Positions 7,505 through 15,473 of a stretch of DNA of 18,396 nucleotides are shown here, one piece after another (position 1 is the first letter of the stretch; each line of letters begins with the position of its first letter). The DNA lies in the NCBI GenBank assembly GCA_937891595.1, contig CALATF010000064.1:1-18396 (forward strand), written 5' to 3'. Source of the DNA: an uncultured Clostridia bacterium (GTDB taxonomy: Bacteria; Bacillota; Clostridia; Christensenellales; UBA1242). Under the pieces are notes generated by a model that was not told the DNA's origin, made no database searches, and saw only the letters and a program-made list of their open reading frames with translations. The translations under genes and the position numbers were made by a program.

Positions 7505-7657
7505 ATGAAAAACAACATTTTATTTTGTCAAAATGTTAAAAATAAAAGGTCTAGTTTTTTAAACTGTTTTTTTATTATTTGCCTATTTGTATGTGTAATT
7601 ATAAATAATATTTTAAAAGCTAATATTTTTTTATTTTATGAAAAGCCCATTTTTTAA
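7505..7657 (+). CDS. short hydrophobic ORF, candidate leader peptide
   Basis: 50 codons, ATG with GAGGG six bases upstream (7494-7498), the same AAAGAGGG sequence that precedes the transporter gene. The product starts MKNNILFCQNVKNKRSS and has one likely membrane segment (about 19-45, FLNCFFIICLFVCVIINNIL) with four cysteines in all (8, 21, 26, 30). The stop TAA (7655-7657) lies in the loop of a terminator hairpin, and its last codons form the 5' arm. This geometry suggests that its translation controls read-through into the transporter. It could equally be a small membrane protein with its own terminator, or, less likely, a precursor peptide for the divergent radical SAM enzyme. I do not recognise the sequence itself. 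Confidence 0.5.
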   Translation: MKNNILFCQNVKNKRSSFLNCFFIICLFVCVIINNILKANIFLFYEKPIF

Positions 7658-7682
7658 CGGGCTTTTTATATTTTTAAAGCCC
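7641..7682 (+). promoter_or_regulatory. candidate transcription attenuator (terminator versus antiterminator) before the transporter
   Basis: Arm 1 AAAAGCCC (7641-7648) pairs with arm 2 GGGCTTTT (7659-7666) over a 10-base loop, followed by a T-rich tail: a terminator. Arm 3 AAAGCCC (7676-7682) can pair with the same arm 2 (GGGCTTT, 7659-7665), again over a 10-base loop, excluding the terminator. Arm 1 is inside the leader ORF and its stop codon is in the first loop. CCCTTTT (7680-7686) can also pair, with a two-base bulge, with AAAA..GGG of the transporter's Shine-Dalgarno region (7697-7705), which would be freed when arms 2 and 3 pair. Confidence 0.5.
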
Positions 7683-7716
7683 TTTTAACAAGTTGCAAAA
7701 GAGGGAGTAATAGACT

Positions 7717-8988
7717 ATGGCAAAGTTAAATAGAAATCAAAAATGTTTATTTTCAATACACTTGTTTCGTGGGGTAATGGAACTTTTTACTAATACTTTT
7801 TTAACCTCCCACATTATTAGTATTACCGCAGATAATATTTTAGGCTCGGGGCTTTTTAATTCGGCCATATTTTATATATCTCAATATATTTGTTATGCTA
7901 TTTTCTATTTTTTAATTAGTTTTTTAGTCAAGAGAAGTAATAGAACTGTTTTTTTACAATCAGGAATTGTTGTAAATTTAATTTTAGTTGTGTGTCTTGT
8001 TTTTTGGGCAGATACAATATCTAAATGGGTAATACTTGTTGGAGCTTTATGTGGCGTTTCTAATGCCTTGTATTATGCCGGCTACTTTGTTATGAAAAAT
8101 GAATATGCTCATAGAACTTCAATTAAAAAATACAATATGTTAACAGTTATAGGCGTTAGTGTTGTAAAAATTGTAGTTCCAACAATTTTAGGGGTGTTGA
8201 TAGATAGTTCAAGTTTTGCTAATATTTCTATTTATATGGTTGCAATTACGCTTATTCAATTAGTTATTTCATTCTTTATTTTATCACATAAAAGAAAAGG
8301 GAATAATTTGCATTTGGCAACTTATTTTAAAGATTTATTTCAAGATAAACAAGCATTTAGTAAAATAAGATATACATATATTAATGCATTGTTATCAGGC
8401 GTTAAAAATACTTATAAGCTTGTTTTAACCGTTTTAATTTTATATGCATTCAAAACTAATGTTGGCTTAGGATTATTTACTTCTATATCTTCTGTTATAA
8501 CTATGGTACTACTGATGTTGTTTAAATTATACGATAGTAAACCAAATTTAAATAAACTTGTAGTTTATTATGTTATAGGCTTTTTACCATTAATATCAAG
8601 TATTGTTCTTGCATTGTGGTTAAATGAAATCACCTTGATAATTTTTAACTTTTTACTAACTGTAGCAATTTATTTTTCCGATTATTTTGGTAGTAGCGAA
8701 AGGGATGCGATTATTAAGCATATAGGCAAAAGGCAGTTTATAGTAGAGCATCAGCTAACTATAGAAATGCTTACTTGTTTAAGTAGGGTGATAGCTTATG
8801 TGTTATTGTTATTAAGCGGGTTATTTGCAAATATAATTGTATTTAAAGTTTTGTTAATATTACTTATGATAGCAAACCCTGTTAAATTTATGGTTATGTT
8901 CAAACAGCGAAAAATTAGAAAAGAACTGGAAATACAAAACTATGAAGAAATGCATAAAATTGCTAGTAATGAACTAACGGATATTTAA
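7717..8988 (+). CDS. MFS-like 12-segment membrane transporter
   Basis: 423 residues in two hydrophobic halves with roughly 12 membrane segments (for example near 10-35, 47-70, 78-96, 103-125, 142-164, 169-192, 219-241, 248-268, 282-302, 305-324, 350-370 and 373-395) and a central charged loop at about 193-217 (HKRKGNNLHL...FKDLFQDK). This is the major facilitator layout; the motif A loop between segments 2 and 3 is only weakly kept (VKRSNRT, 71-77). Substrate unknown; a drug or metabolite exporter is plausible. GAGGGAG (7701-7707) lies nine bases before the ATG. The leader ORF and attenuator directly upstream suggest induction through ribosome behaviour on the leader, as known for several antibiotic-resistance transporters. 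The gene ends before a terminator shared with the convergent 434-residue protein gene. Confidence 0.75.
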   Translation: MAKLNRNQKCLFSIHLFRGVMELFTNTFLTSHIISITADNILGSGLFNSAIFYISQYICYAIFYFLISFLVKRSNRTVFLQSGIVVNLILVVCLVFWADTISKWVILVGALCGVSNALYYAGYFVMKNEYAHRTSIKKYNMLTVIGVSVVKIVVPTILGVLIDSSSFANISIYMVAITLIQLVISFFILSHKRKGNNLHLATYFKDLFQDKQAFSKIRYTYINALLSGVKNTYKLVLTVLILYAFKTNVGLGLFTSISSVITMVLLMLFKLYDSKPNLNKLVVYYVIGFLPLISSIVLALWLNEITLIIFNFLLTVAIYFSDYFGSSERDAIIKHIGKRQFIVEHQLTIEMLTCLSRVIAYVLLLLSGLFANIIVFKVLLILLMIANPVKFMVMFKQRKIRKELEIQNYEEMHKIASNELTDI

Positions 8989-9061
8989 TTAATATTAATA
9001 ATTATTGCTTAAAATTAATTAATTTATTTATAAAATAATTATTTTTTTACGCTGTTTAACA

Positions 9062-9094
9062 AAAAAAGAAGTCCTATTCCAGAACTTCTTTTTT
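9062..9094. terminator. bidirectional terminator between convergent genes
   Basis: AAAAAAGAAGT (9062-9072) pairs with ACTTCTTTTTT (9084-9094) over an 11-base loop. The A and T runs give a U tail in both directions. Confidence 0.85.
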
Positions 9095-9106
9095 ATTTGT
9101 AATTAA

Positions 9107-10411
9107 TTATTGAATAGCTTCTTGAGTACCGACATTAGCAGGTACTAAGTTTTCTCCTGGCCCAGTCTCGCCAAAAGTAGGAACTTCTGCTTTAGCGGAA
9201 ATTTTTATAATATCGTCAAGAACATCTAAAGTAATATCATTATTATTAGCGTCTAAACATTGTTGAACAAATGGTATTTCAATTTGTTTTTCATCTAGCA
9301 AAATAAGTCCTGGGTAATTTGAGTCTTTTTCAATGAAAAGTGGGTTAAAGGTTGAGGTGTGATTTAAGGCATTTAAAACGTTGTCAAAAAATCTATCCGC
9401 TCTTTCTATAACCTTGCTAGGGAATTCTGTGCTTGCTAATTCGTTATATCTTGAAAGGTATCTATTTTCTGTTAAAAATTGATTTGTATTTACTTTACCT
9501 GAATTCATAAAATAAGCAGCTGTAAGTTTATTATCAACATTTGTTCTACGTAACATTTCTTTTCCAGCTAGAACTAAGTTTTTAAATAAATTCCAGTCTA
9601 TGTCTTGGCCTTTATCGCTGATGTTTTTCAAAAATTCATCTCTAGTTTCATTTGCTGTATAAATTCCTTTTGGTACAACTTTATTTCCAGACCTTGAATT
9701 ATCCATGTCGTTAATAAAAGTATTAGCTTCTGCGTCTATTCTTACGACCATGTCCCATTGCCCTTTTTCGTTTTTAAGTAAAATGTGATTTCTAGAGTTT
9801 GGATCGGTCTCACCAATAGCTAAAGCAATAACTATATCAATTCCTAATTGCATTAAGCATTTTGCAGAGAAGTTTTTAACAATAGCAGGATTTTGTAATA
9901 AATCTTGATAATCTTTAAAACTGTTAATTTCATAATGGCAACCTAATTCATTCAAAGCATAATCTAGTCTTTTACTTTGAACTAAATTTTTTGAAACAGG
10001 GTTGAACAAACACTCTAAATCGTTTGTGGCAGAGCCTAAAACTGCTGGTGTGGTTTCGTCTATATATCCATAGCTACTTAATGGGGTTGAGTATAATTGT
10101 AGTGCAAAGTTAGCAACAATTTTGTCTTGAGCTTGCAATACTCCGCCAGGGAAATCTCTAAAATATGTAGGGTTGTATACTTCAGGTATTAACTCATTTT
10201 TTAAAGCACGTCTATTAGGAACACATTTTTCATATCCATATAATTTGGATTTGCCTCCAACCCTATCAGGTAATTTTAAATAATCTGCAGGTTTAACAGA
10301 GTATAGGCCAGTTCTGTTTAAGTCATATGATTCTATTGCTGCTTTTGGTAAAGTTTTTTCACAATTAATTTTTTCTAAATATTGCTGTACTAAGCTTTTT
10401 TCTTTGGCCAT
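9107..10411 (-). CDS. uncharacterised protein with a kinase-like catalytic motif
   Basis: 434 residues, soluble, no signal peptide or membrane segment. I do not recognise the family. The middle part (about 180-235) reads as a hydrophobic helix (KCLMQLGIDIVIALAIG), then ETDPNSRNHILL and, after a short turn, VVRIDAEANTF. This is the order seen in PI3/4-kinase-like and HipA-like folds: a GxxD(R/P)xxxN(I/H)L catalytic loop followed by a beta strand ending in IDxx (candidate Asp203, Asn208, Asp226). The ATP-binding lysine and glycine-rich loop cannot be placed with confidence, so it may be a divergent or inactive kinase, or the resemblance may be chance. The last 30 residues are Pro/Gly/Glu-rich and probably disordered. 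AAAGGAG lies eight bases before the ATG; single-gene unit with its own promoter, divergent from the lipoprotein gene. Confidence 0.6.
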   Translation of the reverse strand: MAKEKSLVQQYLEKINCEKTLPKAAIESYDLNRTGLYSVKPADYLKLPDRVGGKSKLYGYEKCVPNRRALKNELIPEVYNPTYFRDFPGGVLQAQDKIVANFALQLYSTPLSSYGYIDETTPAVLGSATNDLECLFNPVSKNLVQSKRLDYALNELGCHYEINSFKDYQDLLQNPAIVKNFSAKCLMQLGIDIVIALAIGETDPNSRNHILLKNEKGQWDMVVRIDAEANTFINDMDNSRSGNKVVPKGIYTANETRDEFLKNISDKGQDIDWNLFKNLVLAGKEMLRRTNVDNKLTAAYFMNSGKVNTNQFLTENRYLSRYNELASTEFPSKVIERADRFFDNVLNALNHTSTFNPLFIEKDSNYPGLILLDEKQIEIPFVQQCLDANNNDITLDVLDDIIKISAKAEVPTFGETGPGENLVPANVGTQEAIQ

Positions 10412-10437
10412 AATTAAAACTCCTTTCTCTTAGTTGA

Positions 10438-10466
10438 ATTTTATCATACGTAGAAAGTGTTTTCAA
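10438..10466 (-). promoter_or_regulatory. promoter of the 434-residue protein gene
   Basis: Minus-strand TTGAAA (10461-10466), 17-base spacer, TAAAAT (10438-10443); the -10 is preceded by TGA, giving an extended -10 (TGnTAAAAT). It ends 26 bases before the start codon. Confidence 0.65.
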
Positions 10467-10575
10467 TATTTAAATATTTTTTTGGTTGTTTTGACTAATA
10501 AAATAAATACATTAAAAAAGTGATTAATTAGTACTAATTAAAACAATAAAAAGACATTACAAATTTATTTTAATT

Positions 10576-10584
10576 TGGTATAAT
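10576..10584 (+). promoter_or_regulatory. extended -10 promoter of the lipoprotein gene
   Basis: TGGTATAAT is a perfect extended -10, 30 bases before the ATG, with a weak TTACAA -35 (10557-10562) 16 bases upstream. Confidence 0.6.
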
Positions 10585-10614
10585 TTTGTTATTATAAATT
10601 TAAAGGGGTATGAC

Positions 10615-13605
10615 ATGAAGAAGAAATCGTTTTTATCTTTATTAATATTTTGTTTAATGTTGCCTTTTTTGTTTTTTATATCTGCTTGTGGGCAAAAACC
10701 ACCAGAAGGACCAAAGAACTCTGAACTTTTGGAATTTAAAACAATAGCAACAAATATTATTCAGTCTTATAGGGAAGATAGTTTTGGCGCAAATCCAGCA
10801 ATGCTTTCTAATAATAGGAAAAACGTTGTTTTAACAACAAATAGTAATGTAAACTATGTTAACCAAATTCAACAAATTGTTAAAAACTATGAATATAAAG
10901 AAAGCGTAGAAGATTTATCTCAATACAGGGAAGCTATGTTCAGCCAGCTTTTCTATTTGCCTATAGGTTGTGGTGAAGTTTTAACAGAAGAAATAGGGGC
11001 TACATCTTTTTATGGTTCTAGTATTAAATATTTTGAAGAACCTATTTTCAATGAAGACGATTCTTGGGTGTATTATGATTCATATTTTACAATAAATAAA
11101 GATAGCACCACTATTTCAATGTCAATTTATGAAGAGTTTTTTGAAAATGATATTTTCATAAGCGACTCGTATAGTTATGTTACTTTAAATTATGTAGACC
11201 AAACTAATTTTAATGCAAGCCTTGTTACATATACAGCTGACATGAAATACTTGTCCTTTACTTATTTAGATAGCCAGAAAAATTTTATTGATTTACAATA
11301 TGATTTAGTAAACAAGGTAGATGGGTCAGGAAATGTTATTGAAAGTTATAATGTTTTAATTTCAGATGGTGTTAACTCTTATGCTTTAACAGATAAAGAT
11401 ATAACTATAGCATGCAAAAATATTTTAGTAAACATGGATAATCCGACAGAACATAATGAAGAAATTGTTGTTGCAAAATCAAATTTCACTAATTCAATTA
11501 ACGTTGAAAAAATAAATTTAAAAATGCAAGAATTTATGAAGGATATGGCTGACTTTGAAGTTCCTGCACCTGTTTTTATTGTAGAAAATGGTGTTTTAAC
11601 AAGCTTAGATTATAGAAATACAACAGAAAAAGATGTTTTAACCATTCCAGGTAATGTTACCGCACTTTTATGGGAAAGAATGTCTGTTTCACCTAATGTA
11701 AGTAAAATTATTATTCCTAATAGTGTTGAAAAATTGTTAATAGAAAAATCAACATATGACGCATGGGTAAAAGTTCAAGATACTCCAGTGCCACAAGAAT
11801 TACCACTTATTAAAGATAGATATTACGAGTTGCCTCTTGAATATATAGAGCAAACTCAATTTAGCTTAATAGATGTAAGGGACCCAAAAAATAATAATTA
11901 TGTTGAAAAATTTGATATAGAAAAACTTGTTATAGGTGATGAAAGTCCTTTATTTTCAAAAGAAGAAAATGGGAATATTTATTTAAATATAAGACGTGTT
12001 AACGATATTGCACAAGATAATGAAGTTACAAAATATTTAATTGCTATTAAAGATTATGAGCCTTTCTTTGGTGAAGATTATGCAATAAATATTGTTAATC
12101 GTAGCTGGGAAGCTGTTGGCAAAGGTCAAACCCCTGCTTCTGAAATGTTTACTAATACAGAAAGAAATTTAGCAGAAGATTTATATTCAAATGCTTTGTT
12201 TTATGCTAACACCATAAATGTTATAATAGAAGACCCTTATACTTCAATGCTAGACAATATTTGTGTTGCAGGAATGATGGAATATTATAATCTTGAAGAA
12301 AGCTATAATATAGAAAGTTATGAACCTTGTTTATTTGAAATTAAAAATTTAAACATTATAGACAACTTATTGCCTGAATATAGGGAAGAATTAGATAATA
12401 CTTGGTTTAATATTAATATTAAATATTTTAAAGAAATTGAAAATTTAACTATAAGTTCTAAGTATGCAAAGATGTACTCATTATCTAGTTCATTAAAAAA
12501 TGACAACTTAAGTTTAAGAAAGCATAAAATTGATAACATTGTTGTTAATGAAGGCTTAACAGGGTTGCAGTTTGAAACTTTTGAACTTGAAACAAATGGA
12601 ATTGATTTTCCAACAACAATGCAAAAAATTGATTTTTCTAGATGTAAGTTAAATTACAATGCGGATTTAAGTTTATCTAATCTTACAGAGCTTAGCTTTC
12701 CGGATGGTTCTCAATGGGGATTTGAAGATATTGCTTTGTATATTAATGGGGACTTAACTATAGATGCTATAAATTTTGATAGATATCTTTGGCTTAACGA
12801 TATTGTTGCAACAGGAGATATTGTAGTTAATATAGGCAAAAATGTTTTAGATTTAAGATATAACAATATTCAAGCAAATAGTGTTACTCTAAAACTTGAT
12901 TTTACTCAACCTGAATTTGAAAAGTTTATTGAAGATTATGGTAATCAAGATTATCACCTTGCAAATACTTTAAAAAATATATTGCAAGAAGACAATTCTA
13001 TATTTGTTATACAAACAAAATTTGGTGCAGAATTAAAAAATGATGTTGAAGGCTTGATTTATGATGATAAAACACAAACATATAATTATAACGTTAGAAA
13101 TAGTCAAGCTAGTTTAGATTTAGCTACCTTTGTTAAAACAGAAAACGTAACAATTAAAGCAAATACAACAAACGATTATGCTTCAGCATTTTCTACAAAT
13201 GTAAACTTAAATGTTGGCGAAAATATTTATTATATTTTAGTTAAAAATAGTAATGGAGAAGAAGTTGTTTCATTTAAAATTAACATTTATAGAAATAAAA
13301 TGTTTAAGTTTATAATAGACACTCAAGGTGGAACGTTTGACACAGAGGTACAAGCACAAATTGATATTGAAGAAAATGTAAAAAATTACTTTACTTTCCC
13401 AGAACATCAACCTATTCCACAAAAAGATGGTTATTATTTTAATACTTGGTATACAAATAGTGAATTGCCTGAGGAATTTACAGAAACTTATTATTATATG
13501 TCTATGTTGCCTATTTTTGAATATGATTATGAAGTTTATAAGCAATATATTCAACCAACAGAAGATATAATAATTTATGCCCATTATTTACCAAGTGGAG
13601 AATAA
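10615..13605 (+). CDS. large secreted lipoprotein with leucine-rich-like stretches and a C-terminal InlB-type repeat
   Basis: 996 residues. A type II signal peptide is clear: MKKK, a hydrophobic core, and the lipobox FISAC with Cys25, so the mature protein is attached to the outer face of the membrane. The part up to about 320 is not recognised. Around 323-380 (VLTIPGN...SKIIIPNSVEKL) and 600-760 (KIDNIVVNEGL, LTELSFPDGSQW) short beta/turn units resemble irregular BspA-like leucine-rich repeats, but no regular period is kept. The last 90 residues contain DTQGGTFDTE and DGYYFNTWYT, the hallmarks of a Listeria/Bacteroides (InlB B) repeat, ending in YAHYLPSGE. No sortase motif, as expected for a lipoprotein. 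Role probably surface binding; no neighbours suggest a transport system. AAAGGGG precedes the ATG; its own promoter and terminator are present. Confidence 0.8.
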   Translation: MKKKSFLSLLIFCLMLPFLFFISACGQKPPEGPKNSELLEFKTIATNIIQSYREDSFGANPAMLSNNRKNVVLTTNSNVNYVNQIQQIVKNYEYKESVEDLSQYREAMFSQLFYLPIGCGEVLTEEIGATSFYGSSIKYFEEPIFNEDDSWVYYDSYFTINKDSTTISMSIYEEFFENDIFISDSYSYVTLNYVDQTNFNASLVTYTADMKYLSFTYLDSQKNFIDLQYDLVNKVDGSGNVIESYNVLISDGVNSYALTDKDITIACKNILVNMDNPTEHNEEIVVAKSNFTNSINVEKINLKMQEFMKDMADFEVPAPVFIVENGVLTSLDYRNTTEKDVLTIPGNVTALLWERMSVSPNVSKIIIPNSVEKLLIEKSTYDAWVKVQDTPVPQELPLIKDRYYELPLEYIEQTQFSLIDVRDPKNNNYVEKFDIEKLVIGDESPLFSKEENGNIYLNIRRVNDIAQDNEVTKYLIAIKDYEPFFGEDYAINIVNRSWEAVGKGQTPASEMFTNTERNLAEDLYSNALFYANTINVIIEDPYTSMLDNICVAGMMEYYNLEESYNIESYEPCLFEIKNLNIIDNLLPEYREELDNTWFNINIKYFKEIENLTISSKYAKMYSLSSSLKNDNLSLRKHKIDNIVVNEGLTGLQFETFELETNGIDFPTTMQKIDFSRCKLNYNADLSLSNLTELSFPDGSQWGFEDIALYINGDLTIDAINFDRYLWLNDIVATGDIVVNIGKNVLDLRYNNIQANSVTLKLDFTQPEFEKFIEDYGNQDYHLANTLKNILQEDNSIFVIQTKFGAELKNDVEGLIYDDKTQTYNYNVRNSQASLDLATFVKTENVTIKANTTNDYASAFSTNVNLNVGENIYYILVKNSNGEEVVSFKINIYRNKMFKFIIDTQGGTFDTEVQAQIDIEENVKNYFTFPEHQPIPQKDGYYFNTWYTNSELPEEFTETYYYMSMLPIFEYDYEVYKQYIQPTEDIIIYAHYLPSGE

Positions 13606-13611
13606 AATAAT

Positions 13612-13649
13612 AAAAACCTATTAGTTATTTCTAATGGGTTTTTGTTTTA
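13612..13649 (+). terminator. intrinsic terminator of the lipoprotein gene
   Basis: AAAAACCTATTAG and CTAATGGGTTTTT form a 13-bp stem with one T-G wobble around a six-base loop, followed by TGTTTT. Confidence 0.85.
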
Positions 13650-13771
13650 ATAATAAATTTTTTAAGTAAAATAGAGTAGAACACATTAAAAACAAACTTT
13701 AATCAAGCAATTAAATAAAGCTAATTGTTAAATTTTTTTAAGAATGTTTTAACATTTTTTTGAAAGTAAAG

Positions 13772-13800
13772 TAGAAAATCTTTTCATTTTATATTATAAT
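13772..13800 (+). promoter_or_regulatory. possible promoter of the 2H phosphoesterase gene
   Basis: TAGAAA (13772-13777), 17-base spacer, perfect TATAAT (13795-13800), 30 bases before the start codon. Confidence 0.45.
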
Positions 13801-13830
13801 ATTATCAATTAATTTTATGGGGAATAAGTC

Positions 13831-14331
13831 ATGTATGATTATGTATTGCAGTATGGGTTTGATATTAAATCTAAAAACTATATACAAAGTATTAAGGATT
13901 ATTTAAAGAACAATGGAATTGTTGATAGAGAAAGGAATTGGTTACCACATATAACTATTGATTTGTATAATTGTAAAAATCAAAAAGAATTTATAGATAA
14001 GTTAGATGTTGTAGTGGATAAGATATATAGTTTTGATGTAGAATTTAAACATTTAAATACTTTTAACAACGAAACATTATTTATTGAACCTTATAACAAA
14101 AAACGTTTAATGGAATTAAAGTTATACTTTAATCTTGAACTAAATAATTATATGTTAGAAAAAAGAAAAGAAAGAAAATATATTCCTCACGTTACTCTTT
14201 GCACAACTGATATTTTAGATAAGTCAATTCAATTAGCAGTTGCAAAATTTAAACAATTTAAATCAAAAATAAAATATATATGGGTTTATAACAGAGATAT
14301 GCAATTAATAAAAGAATATAATTTAAAGTAA
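13831..14331 (+). CDS. 2H phosphoesterase (LigT / 2'-5' RNA ligase-like)
   Basis: 166 residues, the usual size for a single 2H domain. The two catalytic HxT motifs are both present at the ends of their strands: His40-Ile-Thr42 (LPHITIDLY) and His120-Val-Thr122 (IPHVTLCTT), 80 residues apart, as expected for the two halves of the fold. Family members open 2',3'-cyclic phosphates or 2'-5' linkages in RNA and nucleotides in the cytoplasm; the true substrate here is unknown. The ATG at 13831 follows GGGGAA at a suitable distance; an ATG at 13817 is in another frame. Single gene, ending in front of the double hairpin at 14441-14510, with the nucleotidase gene converging from the other side. Confidence 0.85.
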   Translation: MYDYVLQYGFDIKSKNYIQSIKDYLKNNGIVDRERNWLPHITIDLYNCKNQKEFIDKLDVVVDKIYSFDVEFKHLNTFNNETLFIEPYNKKRLMELKLYFNLELNNYMLEKRKERKYIPHVTLCTTDILDKSIQLAVAKFKQFKSKIKYIWVYNRDMQLIKEYNLK

Positions 14332-14440
14332 CGAACCTAAAAAATAAATAGTTTTTAATATTTTAGTGTGTCAAAAGATAAATATTCTAAAAAATAATTT
14401 CACTTAAGGGGTTAATTTTTGTATGTTTTAAAAAAAAATT

Positions 14441-14510
14441 AGGCAGGTAGCCCGACTTTGGACTATCTGCCTTTTTGTATAAGAAGACCACAAGGTTCGC
14501 TTCTAGGTTT
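14441..14510. terminator. double hairpin, bidirectional terminator or small RNA
   Basis: Hairpin 1: AGGCAGGTAG (14441-14450) pairs with CTATCTGCCT (14463-14472), one wobble, with a possible CC/GG extension inside; TTTTT follows on the plus strand, and AATTTTTTTTT follows on the minus strand. Hairpin 2: AGAAG+ACC (14482-14489) pairs with GGT and CTTCT (14494-14496 and 14500-14504), with a TCG bulge, followed by AGGTTTTTATT on the plus strand. Most simply this ends the two convergent genes. The unusual GC content of both loops would also fit a small structured RNA from either strand. Confidence 0.6.
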
Positions 14511-14575
14511 TTATTACTACGTAATTTTTTTGAATGAATTAATTTTTATTAAAAACAAAGCATAAAGATTTTTAC

Positions 14576-15139
14576 CTATAATAATAAACCAGCAATTTCA
14601 TACCAAGAATTTACTCGCGTAATTCCTTGTTGGCTTAACTCGTCTTTTGTAATTGATTTATTATGATATGCAGTTAACATTAGCTTTTTGTTAATATATT
14701 TACCAAAATTAGTTGGTTTATCATCTATCATTATATCAGCGTGTAATAATTGTTTTTTTCTCATAAAAATAAATTGTTTTGGATTAAGATATGAAAACTT
14801 TTCTTTTAACATATTGAACTTACTAATAAATTCTTTATCGCCCTGCCATTCGTAATTAGGAATTAAAAAGTCTGTGCATAAATACAAATCATATTTTTCA
14901 TTTAACTTAGGTAAGACTTCTTGAACTCCTTCTTTTATAGGAATATCTTTATACATATCTTGAGTAAAAATAAAATTGTAATATTCGTCTAATCGTTTAG
15001 GATCTTTAATTGCGTCTTCAAGATAATAATTAGAGAAATCTGTTTCCTTATAATTTGTACCTAAAAACTTGTTTAACATGATAAACATATAACTATCAAC
15101 TAAAACATCATCTATATCAATAATTAATATTTTTTTCAA
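14576..15139 (-). CDS. 5'-nucleotidase, deoxyribonucleotidase type (HAD superfamily)
   Basis: 187 residues, the normal length of bacterial 5'(3')-deoxyribonucleotidase-like proteins. HAD motif I is IIDIDDVLVDS, with the nucleophile Asp8 and acid/base Asp10; motif II is the Thr in YLCTD (Thr89); a basic RKK lies near 127-129; motif IV is IMIDDKPTNF (Asp139-Asp140). The family removes phosphate from (deoxy)nucleoside monophosphates in the cytoplasm. The start is a TTG: no ATG or GTG fits, GGAG lies six bases upstream, and the hydrophobic beta strand of motif I must follow at once. It ends with TAG, unlike almost every other gene here (TAA). The tRNA-Thr gene lies 26 bases upstream on the same strand, and the strong promoter before the tRNA may serve both. 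Confidence 0.85.
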   Translation of the reverse strand: MKKILIIDIDDVLVDSYMFIMLNKFLGTNYKETDFSNYYLEDAIKDPKRLDEYYNFIFTQDMYKDIPIKEGVQEVLPKLNEKYDLYLCTDFLIPNYEWQGDKEFISKFNMLKEKFSYLNPKQFIFMRKKQLLHADIMIDDKPTNFGKYINKKLMLTAYHNKSITKDELSQQGITRVNSWYEIAGLLL

Positions 15140-15165
15140 AAGTTTCTCCGATTAAAATAAAAAAA

Positions 15166-15240
<75 letters not shown>

Positions 15241-15261
15241 ATAAATTATATTAACAAAGGT

Positions 15262-15290
15262 ATTGTATAAGTCTTTCAATGATTTGTCAA
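15262..15290 (-). promoter_or_regulatory. strong promoter of tRNA-Thr
   Basis: Minus-strand consensus TTGACA (15285-15290), 17-base spacer, TACAAT (15262-15267), 21 bases before the tRNA 5' end. The best promoter in the window. Confidence 0.85.
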
Positions 15291-15411
15291 CTTAAATATT
15301 TGATGAATAATAATACTCTTTTATTAGTGTTTATTATAGCTGTTATAAAGTGAAAAAATATTTATGTATTATTTTGTGTTGTATAATCTGAACAATAAAA
15401 TAAGGCGGGTA

Positions 15412-15440
15412 TTGACTTTGATTAATATGTATAATAAAAT
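15412..15440 (+). promoter_or_regulatory. promoter of the three-gene cluster
   Basis: TTGACT (15412-15417), 17-base spacer, TAAAAT (15435-15440), 33 bases before the first start codon. A TATAAT at 15430-15435 inside the spacer has no -35 at the right distance. No terminator or further clear promoter is seen before the second and third genes. Confidence 0.6.
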
Positions 15441-15473
15441 ATCGCTGATATTATGTTTATTAAGGAGAATAAT

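Noticed and set aside
15453..15473. In-frame upstream start for the first paralogue
   Set aside because: AAGGAG at 15462-15467 would be inside the gene and fits the ATG at 15474.
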